Below, one piece after another: positions 1 through 5,448 of a DNA stretch of 6,639 bases. Within the stretch, counting starts at the first letter, position 1; each line of letters begins with the position of its first letter. Below the pieces are notes generated by a model. It was not told the origin of the DNA. It saw only the letters and a program-made list of their open reading frames with translations, and searched no databases. The DNA comes from an uncultured Lachnospiraceae bacterium (GTDB taxonomy: Bacteria > Bacillota > Clostridia > Lachnospirales > Lachnospiraceae): the NCBI GenBank assembly GCA_910577445.1, contig CAJTMZ010000096.1, positions 1,300-7,938 of the forward strand. Direction: 5' to 3'. A program made the position numbers and the translations under genes.

Positions 1-1536
1 AAGCCGGCGGTATTCAGAGGGTGTGCAGCCCGTAATATTTTTAAAAATCCGGCTGAAATAATGCTGGTCGTAATACCCTGCCATAGTGCAGATATCTTTA
101 ATGTTTAAATCCGGCTGGGATTCCATCAGCTTTTTGGCTCTTTCAATTCTGAGGTCGATTATATATTTCAGCGGAGTTTCCCCCATATATTTTTTAAATA
201 TTTTTGTCAGATAAGAGCTGTTAAAATGAAAGGCCGAGGCGATGGACTCAAGACTGATGGGAGTGGTATAGTTCTGTTCTATAAACACGCGGATTCGCCG
301 TACTAGCTCCTCTGGGTCATAGATATCGTTTTCCTCAAGCTGCAATAAATTTTCAAAGACATTCATAATAAAATTGAAAATGCCCATTAAATTAGGCGAC
401 AATGCCAGCTTTTCGCAGAAATCGTATTCAAGATGGGCGATTTCCGCCTCGGAAGCCGGAAGGAACTGGCGGTAGGTCTTTTCAATGAGCTGGAAAAAAA
501 GCTTTTCCATAGAATGCTGGGGCATGGCCGACTCATCTAATTTGCGGCAGAATTTTTCCAGTTCTTTACTGAGGCTGCGGCGGTTGGCAGTGCCTATCAG
601 GTTCAGGAGGATATCCTGAAAATCTTCCGTTTCTTTTCGGAAATACTCAGCGCTTTTTGGACTTACTTCCAGAAGAAAAAAGCCGGAAGAGCCCAGACAG
701 AGGGAATGCTCCAGGTGGAATCTGATTTTCTGTGAGGTAAGCCAGATATCATTGTAAAGGCTCAGATTTTGACTGGAACTGATATTGACAATCAGCGGTC
801 CGACAAGGGGAAGAATATGGTGTAAAAGTTCTTCTCCCAAAACGGTGATATCTGTTTTGTACCCGGCGGGAAAAGAAAGAATTAAAAATTTCTGGTTGGG
901 CTGCCTGTCGTCAATGAGCCACCATTTGCCGCATTCAAAGGAATGGGATTCCATGAAGGTTTCCAATCCGATACGTTTCCAGCAGTCCTGAAAATGGACA
1001 ACGCTTTCGTAGGAAGAAAAATGCCGCAAAAGATGCCCCAGGCTGATAAGAAAGACGGCGAATCTTTCCTGTTTCAGTGAAGAGGGAAAGTATTTTGCAG
1101 TATCGGAGCCGTAAAGCTGCGACACGATAATATTGCGCTCAATATGAACGCGTTGTTTTAAAAGCCTGGACTGAACCGTTTTAAGGACGTCAAAGACCTG
1201 CTCCGGCTTTAAAGGTTTTAAAAGATATTCCTGAACGCCGTTTTTCATAGCTTTGCGGGCATATTCAAATTCATTATAGCCGGTTAAGATAATGCACTCC
1301 ATATTTGGATACCGCTTTTTGGCCTGTTCTATCAATTCAAGACCGTTCATTACAGGCATATGAATATCTGTTATCAGAACCTCGGGGCGGTATTTTTCCA
1401 TAGATGTCAGGGCTTCCCGGCCGTTGGAAGCAGCGTAAATTACTTTAAAATCAGAATTTGCGTTGTGTATTTTTGAGATAATATTTTCCTTTATCAGTGG
1501 TTCGTCTTCCACAACCATTACACTGTAGGGTTTCAT
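1..1536 (-). CDS. Response regulator, REC + AraC-type HTH (YesN-like), C-terminus cut by window edge
   Basis: This is a cytosolic transcription factor, probably phosphorylated by the adjacent kinase. The frame is open for 512 codons from ATG 1536 to the left edge with no stop. The receiver domain spans about residues 1-120: acidic pocket E10/D11, phospho-acceptor D57 in TDIHMPVMNG, conserved T85 in ILTGYNEFEYA and K107 in LLKP. Residues about 413-512 form an AraC-type double helix-turn-helix: first HTH about 427-452 (ISLESIASAF), second about 478-503 (NIKDICTMAGYYDQHYFSRIF), ending in the family signature CTPSEYRR. Only a few C-terminal residues should be missing. The roughly 290-residue middle (about 125-410) matches no domain I recognise. 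The start is supported by GGAG at 1543-1546, 6 nt upstream. It lies 55 bp after the kinase stop with no convincing terminator between, so the two are probably co-transcribed. The likely target is the divergent sugar operon (inference). Confidence 0.93.
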   Translation of the reverse strand, partial: MKPYSVMVVEDEPLIKENIISKIHNANSDFKVIYAASNGREALTSMEKYRPEVLITDIHMPVMNGLELIEQAKKRYPNMECIILTGYNEFEYARKAMKNGVQEYLLKPLKPEQVFDVLKTVQSRLLKQRVHIERNIIVSQLYGSDTAKYFPSSLKQERFAVFLISLGHLLRHFSSYESVVHFQDCWKRIGLETFMESHSFECGKWWLIDDRQPNQKFLILSFPAGYKTDITVLGEELLHHILPLVGPLIVNISSSQNLSLYNDIWLTSQKIRFHLEHSLCLGSSGFFLLEVSPKSAEYFRKETEDFQDILLNLIGTANRRSLSKELEKFCRKLDESAMPQHSMEKLFFQLIEKTYRQFLPASEAEIAHLEYDFCEKLALSPNLMGIFNFIMNVFENLLQLEENDIYDPEELVRRIRVFIEQNYTTPISLESIASAFHFNSSYLTKIFKKYMGETPLKYIIDLRIERAKKLMESQPDLNIKDICTMAGYYDQHYFSRIFKNITGCTPSEYRRL

Positions 1537-1591
1537 CTTCTTCTCCGTTTCCGCGCCATATCTGCGCACTTAAATTGATAATGCTTCAAAT

Positions 1592-3373
1592 TTAACAGGG
1601 AGAAAGCGGTCCGCCGACAGTGACGCATGCGCCGCTGTTTTCCAGATTTTTAACGGTAAATACGGCAGCTTCTCCGTAAATCAGTTTTAATCGTATGAAA
1701 ATATTGATTAATCCCATTCCGTTCAGCTTCAGGTTGGGAATTTCCCTTCGGGGATTCAGTGTGGCAAAAGCGGTGTGCAGTTCATCTAATTTCTCTTTCG
1801 TAAATCCCTTCCCGGTGTCCCTCACAAAAATCTGCCAGCCCGTATCGGTAAGATGGCCGGATATGGTGACGCACCACGGCGCCGGTCCGTTCATGGCATA
1901 TTTTACGCAGTTTTCCGCCAGAGGCTCCACTACCATTTTGGGTATGGTAACCTGCAGCAGTTCTCTGGGAATGTGGATATCATAATGAATGTTTTCCCTG
2001 TATCGGATTTTTATCAGGTTAAGAAAATCCTGTGTATGCATAATCTCTTCCTGTATGGTTATCAGGCCGGGCTCGTCGTCTGAGATATAGCGCAGCATGG
2101 AGGAGAGACTGTTGCAGGCGTTGGTGATATCCGTACAGCCTGCATTTTCCGACATAATGCTGATGGTTGTCAACGTGTTGTAAAGAAAATGCGGATTCAT
2201 CTGGGACTGGAGCGCTAAAAGGCGGGCCTGCAACTCATGGGATTTTGAAGAAATTGCTTCCGCCAGAGACTGCTCCAGCCTATCCTGCATTTCCAGAAAG
2301 GAGCTGTTGAGCAATTCCAGCTCATCCCAGCCGCCGGACAAAGGCTTTTCCCGGTGTTCGTTCAGGGTATCCAGATTCAGGTTTTGAATAGAAGTATAAA
2401 GCTGGCGGACGGGAACGGTCACCTTATGGGCAATGAAGTAAGAGACCAGAAGGGTCGCAAAAAAGGCGGTCAGTCCGATAAAAAGCAGGTTGTTTCTGAA
2501 ACTGCGGATAGGCTCAAACAAAACATCCTCGCTTTCCGGCACCAGAACGGTAAGGCCGGTATAGTCTGAGGTGGTATAAGAAACAATATTTTTTTCCCTG
2601 GAGGTAAAGGTGCCCGCTGTCTCTAAGGTATGGATTTCCCGCCAGCAGGAAGAAATCTGTTTATACATTTCAGACTGCAGGTTTTCTTCCCAGGGATAAA
2701 AGAAATTACCGTCCTTGTCCAAAATAAAAACCTGCTGAGAAATATTCATATTGTTTATCAAATCTTCCAGAGCATAATAATCAAACTGCATCTCTATTAC
2801 CGCATTGTTTTTCCGGCCGAACCTTTGGGAAAAGGAGCGGTAGAGGGAGAGTACCGGGCGGTGGTAATAGCTCCAGGCGTTCAAATGGGGCGGCGCAAGA
2901 AAAATAGCCCCCTGTTCTTCCAGGGACCGCCGGTACCATTCGCAGTCTGTTACGGGCTCCAGGGCTCTGCCAAAGGCAGTATAATTCCCGATAGAAATGT
3001 AGTGCCCGTCCTCCCGGAAAATGTTTATCTGGGAAGCAGGGAACTGAGGACCCATAATTTCGTAAAAGGTTACGTTGAAATCCCGTTGCGCGGAGAGAGA
3101 ATCCATACTTTGGTTATACAGCTTATCGGAGTAAAACAGGGATTTCAGTTTTTCCGAATAAAGTAATTTCGTTGAGTCTTCGCTTAACTGCTTTACGGTA
3201 TCGTCCAGGCGCGCGGATACGGTAGAAGCAATGATGTTCAGAGCCTGGGAGGAGCGTTCCTTTAAAGAACGGGCAACATAAAAGTAAAAAGAAAAGAAGA
3301 TTACAAAAATAATCACGGTAATCAGGCATCCGTAGTAAAACAGTAGTCTGATATGGAGTTTCCCTTTTTTCAT
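1592..3373 (-). CDS. Membrane sensor histidine kinase, LytS/YesM type (sensor-HAMP-His_kinase-HATPase)
   Basis: This is an integral-membrane histidine kinase expected to phosphorylate the downstream response regulator. Using the 593-residue form: TM1 is at about 10-33, an extracellular sensor of about 260 residues lies at 34-295 (with a Cache/PAS-like strand ILDKDGNFF near 217), TM2 is at about 296-315 and HAMP at about 316-367. The catalytic core carries the PF06580-type H-box QMNPHFLYNTL with H395 as phospho-acceptor, then the N-box PKMVVEPLAENCVKYA (N488), the G1 box DTGKGF (D519) and the G2 box NGMGLINI. This one-piece NPHFLYN arrangement is typical of YesM/LytS kinases paired with AraC-type regulators. 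An in-frame ATG at 3385 would add four residues (MGIF), but its GGAAAGGGA abuts the ATG. ATG 3373 has GGGA 6 nt upstream and gives a usual MKK start, so I prefer it. The ligand is unknown; a carbohydrate cue is inferred from context. Confidence 0.95.
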   Translation of the reverse strand: MKKGKLHIRLLFYYGCLITVIIFVIFFSFYFYVARSLKERSSQALNIIASTVSARLDDTVKQLSEDSTKLLYSEKLKSLFYSDKLYNQSMDSLSAQRDFNVTFYEIMGPQFPASQINIFREDGHYISIGNYTAFGRALEPVTDCEWYRRSLEEQGAIFLAPPHLNAWSYYHRPVLSLYRSFSQRFGRKNNAVIEMQFDYYALEDLINNMNISQQVFILDKDGNFFYPWEENLQSEMYKQISSCWREIHTLETAGTFTSREKNIVSYTTSDYTGLTVLVPESEDVLFEPIRSFRNNLLFIGLTAFFATLLVSYFIAHKVTVPVRQLYTSIQNLNLDTLNEHREKPLSGGWDELELLNSSFLEMQDRLEQSLAEAISSKSHELQARLLALQSQMNPHFLYNTLTTISIMSENAGCTDITNACNSLSSMLRYISDDEPGLITIQEEIMHTQDFLNLIKIRYRENIHYDIHIPRELLQVTIPKMVVEPLAENCVKYAMNGPAPWCVTISGHLTDTGWQIFVRDTGKGFTKEKLDELHTAFATLNPRREIPNLKLNGMGLINIFIRLKLIYGEAAVFTVKNLENSGACVTVGGPLSPC

Positions 3374-3383
3374 AAAGATTCCC

Positions 3384-3394
3384 ATTCCCTTTCC
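3384..3394 (-). repeat. Leader element GGAAAGGGAAT, kinase-side copy
   Basis: The 11-base sequence GGAAAGGGAAT, read on the minus strand, lies in the kinase leader. An identical copy lies in the opposite leader at 3563-3573. In both, GGAAAGGG is followed by exactly 13 nt and then ATG, provided the kinase starts at 3373. It overlaps the alternative kinase ATG at 3385, so it bears on the start choice. It may simply be a Shine-Dalgarno sequence conserved by function. Confidence 0.5.
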
Positions 3395-3422
3395 ATAGCC
3401 TTAACCGAACAAGTGTGAATAC

Positions 3423-3451
3423 ATTATAGCAAAAGGATTTTTTAAAGACAA
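3423..3451 (-). promoter_or_regulatory. Sigma-A-type promoter of the kinase/regulator operon
   Basis: Read on the minus strand, TTGTCT (3446-3451) is followed by a 17-bp spacer and a perfect TATAAT (3423-3428). TG one base before the -10 box makes it an extended -10 promoter. Transcription would begin near 3416, giving a leader of about 43 nt before ATG 3373. The -35 box lies inside the palindrome GACAATTGTC (3447-3456), a possible site for autoregulation. This is the strongest promoter-like sequence in the control region, so steady expression of the regulators is plausible (inference). Confidence 0.75.
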
Positions 3452-3456
3452 TTGTC
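3447..3456. promoter_or_regulatory. Perfect 10-bp palindrome over the kinase -35 box, possible operator
   Basis: GACAATTGTC is identical to its reverse complement and covers five of the six bases of the kinase-operon -35 hexamer. Its TGTCCG end (3453-3458) recurs exactly at 3509-3514 beside the rightward -35 box. GACA appears again at 3485-3488 and GTCC at 3477-3480. The position suits a repressor or autoregulatory site, but AraC-type regulators often bind direct repeats, so the link to the response regulator is uncertain. A 10-bp palindrome can also occur by chance. Confidence 0.3.
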
Positions 3457-3503
3457 CGGGAGGAAGAGTAAAAAAAGTCCAAACGACAGGACGGTTTTAT
3501 CCC

Positions 3504-3532
3504 TTTACTGTCCGATATAATTTTTCTATACT
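3504..3532 (+). promoter_or_regulatory. Candidate sigma-A promoter of the sugar operon
   Basis: TTTACT (3504-3509, 4 of 6 consensus bases) is followed by a 17-bp spacer and TATACT (3527-3532, 5 of 6). Transcription would start near 3539, about 45 nt before the dehydrogenase ATG. A perfect TATAAT at 3516-3521 lies in the spacer but has no acceptable -35 at 16-18 bp. The imperfect -35 fits a promoter needing an activator, plausibly the AraC-type response regulator bound upstream in the 52 bp between the two -35 boxes. The positions are seen in the sequence; activation is inferred. Confidence 0.5.
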
Positions 3533-3562
3533 CTGATACAACAGGAAACGGACCAATCACAC

Positions 3563-3573
3563 GGAAAGGGAAT
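3563..3573 (+). repeat. Leader element GGAAAGGGAAT, dehydrogenase-side copy and probable ribosome binding site
   Basis: This is the second copy of the 11-base element, inverted relative to the one at 3384-3394. GGAAAGGG ends 13 nt before the dehydrogenase ATG. That is longer than the usual 5-9 nt, yet no better Shine-Dalgarno sequence lies closer (AATAAGATTAAAA intervenes). It is therefore the best ribosome-binding candidate, with initiation possibly weak. Confidence 0.5.
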
Positions 3574-3583
3574 AAGATTAAAA

Positions 3584-4654
3584 ATGAAAAAACGTTTTAT
3601 ACAAATCGGGCTGGGAGGCTTTGGGGAATACTGGTGTACAGACGTTTTGCCGTATATCACAAGGGATTTGGGAACGGCGGAAATTGTGGCGGCAGTGGAT
3701 ATTAATCCGGATAATTTTGTAAATGCACAGAAGTATGTGGGGCTGCCGGCAGAGAAATGCTACGTGGACGCAAGAAAGGCGCTGGAGGAAAATAAGGCGG
3801 ATTTTATCAATATTGTGGTGCCGCCCGCGGTACATGAGCAGATGATAGATTTGGCGCTGGAGTTTGGATGCGATATTCTGTGCGAAAAGCCGATTGCCAA
3901 TACCATGGAGGCCTGCTGCCGCATTTACCGTAAGGTGAAGGCAAAGGGAAGGAAAATGGCGGTAACGGTAAGCCACCGCTTTGACCAGCCGCCTCAGACT
4001 ATGGAGGCGCTGCTTCGCAAGGAGGAATACGGAAAGCTTACCCATATCACAAGCCGGTTTGCGGAAACTTATCTGAACCGTCTGCCGGAGGGGAATTTCC
4101 GCTATGACATGGACGATGAATATTTACTGGAATGGGGTATTCATCATCTGGACATGCTCCGCGCGCTTTCAGGTTCCGACGCCAGAACCGTATATGCAAA
4201 AACCTGGCGTCCGCCATGGAGCCTGTTGAAATCGGATACTTCCTGTGCGGTTACCATAGAAATGCTAAACGGAGTACACGCCCTCTATGAAGGCATTCAG
4301 GAAAATGCCGCCAGATTAAATACATGGCAGGATGAATATTTCCGGGCAGAATGCGAATTTGGCACGGTAATTATGGACCACCAGCAGGTAAAGGTGCTGC
4401 GTTCCACAAATCTGCAGAGCGAAGAAATCATTCATGTGCCGCTGCTTAAGAGGCGCGCATGGCTCCACGCATGGCTGATAGAAATGTTTGTAGAATGGAT
4501 TAACGGCAAAGAGCAGCCCCCTAACAATCTGGATGACAATCTGCAGTGCTGCGCCCTTTTGTTTGCCGCCATAGAGAGCGCGCATACAGGAATGCCGGTA
4601 CAGGTGCAGGAATTTTTAAAAAGCTATATGGATAAGGAGAAACTAAATGGCTGA
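3584..4654 (+). CDS. Gfo/Idh/MocA-family NAD(P)-dependent oxidoreductase (probable sugar dehydrogenase)
   Basis: This is a cytosolic 356-residue dehydrogenase, the usual size for the family, whose members oxidise or reduce sugars, inositols and glycosides with NAD(P). The N-terminal Rossmann fold has GLGGFG (residues 9-14), an acidic residue at the end of strand 2 (AAVDIN, D39) that often favours NAD, and the signature CEKPIA with K102. The C-terminal substrate domain has GIHHLDML (185-192), matching the family HxxD motif with H187 and D190 as likely catalytic or substrate-binding residues. There is no signal peptide or membrane segment, so it acts on imported substrate. It is the first gene of the rightward operon and overlaps the ThuA-family gene by 8 bp. 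With that partner it resembles rhizobial ThuB, which makes 3-keto disaccharides, but inositol, glucoside or sugar-acid dehydrogenase activity cannot be excluded. Confidence 0.93.
   Translation: MKKRFIQIGLGGFGEYWCTDVLPYITRDLGTAEIVAAVDINPDNFVNAQKYVGLPAEKCYVDARKALEENKADFINIVVPPAVHEQMIDLALEFGCDILCEKPIANTMEACCRIYRKVKAKGRKMAVTVSHRFDQPPQTMEALLRKEEYGKLTHITSRFAETYLNRLPEGNFRYDMDDEYLLEWGIHHLDMLRALSGSDARTVYAKTWRPPWSLLKSDTSCAVTIEMLNGVHALYEGIQENAARLNTWQDEYFRAECEFGTVIMDHQQVKVLRSTNLQSEEIIHVPLLKRRAWLHAWLIEMFVEWINGKEQPPNNLDDNLQCCALLFAAIESAHTGMPVQVQEFLKSYMDKEKLNG
4634..4640 (+). promoter_or_regulatory. Ribosome binding site of the ThuA-family gene, inside the dehydrogenase ORF
   Basis: AAGGAGA lies 6 nt before ATG 4647 and within the last codons of the dehydrogenase. 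It fixes the ThuA-family start so that the two genes overlap by 8 bp, an arrangement that favours translational coupling. Confidence 0.8.
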
Positions 4655-5390
4655 AAAGATTAGAGTAACGGTCTGGAGTGAGTATATTCTGGAAAAGGAG
4701 TATGAACATATTGCGGCAATTTACCCGAAGGGAATCCATGAGGCCATTGCGGATATCTACAGGGAAGACGCGGAATTTGAGGTCAGGGCGGTTACCCTGC
4801 AGATGCCGGAACAGGGTCTTGGCGAGGAAGTTCTCTCCGAAACGGATGTGCTTTTATGGTACGGGCATATGGTACACGAGCAGGTGGAGGATAAACTGGT
4901 AGAGAGAATCAAAAAAAGAGTCTGGGAGGGTATGGGGCTTTTGCTTCTGCATTCATCGGCACAGTCAAAAGTGTTCGACAGAATCCTTGGAACAACCGGG
5001 GATGTGCGCTGGCGGGAAATAGGGGAGAAGGAAAGAGTCTGGGTAATTGACAGGAGCCACCCCATCGTGCAGGGGCTTCCCATGTATTTCGATATTCCGC
5101 ATTCGGAAATGTACGGAGAACCCTTTGAAATCCCTGTGCCGGAGGAACTGGTATTTATCAGTTGGTTTGCCGGAGGAGACGTGCTTCGAAGCGGCTGCTG
5201 TTACCACAGGGGCGCCGGAAAAGTATTTTATTTTGGTCCGGGACATGAAGAATATCCCATTTATTATCAGAAGGAAATACGGCAGGTTATGAAAAACGCC
5301 GTGCAATGGGCGGCGCCGGGCCGGGGCGTAGAGGTGAGTTTTGGAAAAACGGAGGCGCTGGAGGATGTGGAGGTATTTTCTCCCAGGTAA
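4647..5390 (+). CDS. ThuA-family protein (trehalose-utilisation-like, class I amidotransferase-like fold)
   Basis: This 247-residue cytosolic protein has the ThuA-like pattern throughout: RVTVWSEY (6-13), YPKGIHEAIA (26-35), the acidic strand TDVLLWYGHM (66-75), the core GLLLLHSS (97-104), SHPIVQGLP (137-145) and GKVFYFGPGHEEYP (191-204). ThuA proteins share the fold of class I glutamine amidotransferases. The elbow here reads LHSS with no cysteine, and the only cysteines are C184 and C185, so amidotransferase chemistry is unlikely. In rhizobia, ThuA works with the dehydrogenase ThuB in assimilating trehalose, maltitol and sucrose isomers through 3-keto derivatives. Its exact reaction is not settled to my knowledge. 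The 8-bp overlap with the dehydrogenase supports a shared pathway. The C-terminal tail (about 224-247) is charged and probably flexible. Family assignment is firm; substrate is unknown. Confidence 0.9.
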   Translation: MAEKIRVTVWSEYILEKEYEHIAAIYPKGIHEAIADIYREDAEFEVRAVTLQMPEQGLGEEVLSETDVLLWYGHMVHEQVEDKLVERIKKRVWEGMGLLLLHSSAQSKVFDRILGTTGDVRWREIGEKERVWVIDRSHPIVQGLPMYFDIPHSEMYGEPFEIPVPEELVFISWFAGGDVLRSGCCYHRGAGKVFYFGPGHEEYPIYYQKEIRQVMKNAVQWAAPGRGVEVSFGKTEALEDVEVFSPR

Positions 5391-5448
5391 AACAAAATAC
5401 TATTATCAGGACAGGCTTTAAAACGCAAAAGAAAGAGAGGGAAAGCGT

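Noticed and set aside
1537..1591. Possible hairpin between kinase and regulator genes (GCGC repeated around a 7-nt loop)
   Set aside because: The stem is only four base pairs and no U-run follows, so it is not a credible terminator.
2630..3166. 178-codon plus-strand frame
   Set aside because: It lies entirely antisense within the kinase sensor domain and resembles no family; it is a shadow frame.
3516..3521. Perfect TATAAT on the plus strand as the rightward -10 box
   Set aside because: No hexamer resembling TTGACA lies 16-18 bp upstream (the region reads CGGTTTTA). TTTACT with TATACT at a 17-bp spacer fits better, though this TATAAT could serve an activator-dependent start.
3123..3560. 145-codon minus-strand frame starting in the control region and running into the kinase gene
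   Set aside because: It overlaps the well-supported kinase in another frame, spans the promoter region, has no good ribosome binding site and shows no recognisable protein features.
3578..4045. 155-codon minus-strand frame
   Set aside because: Antisense to the dehydrogenase Rossmann domain, rich in His and Arg as expected for a shadow, with no family resemblance.
5391..5448. Possible separate promoter or terminator before the lipoprotein gene
   Set aside because: I see no stem followed by T-run and no paired -35/-10 boxes; read-through from the ThuA-family gene is simpler.
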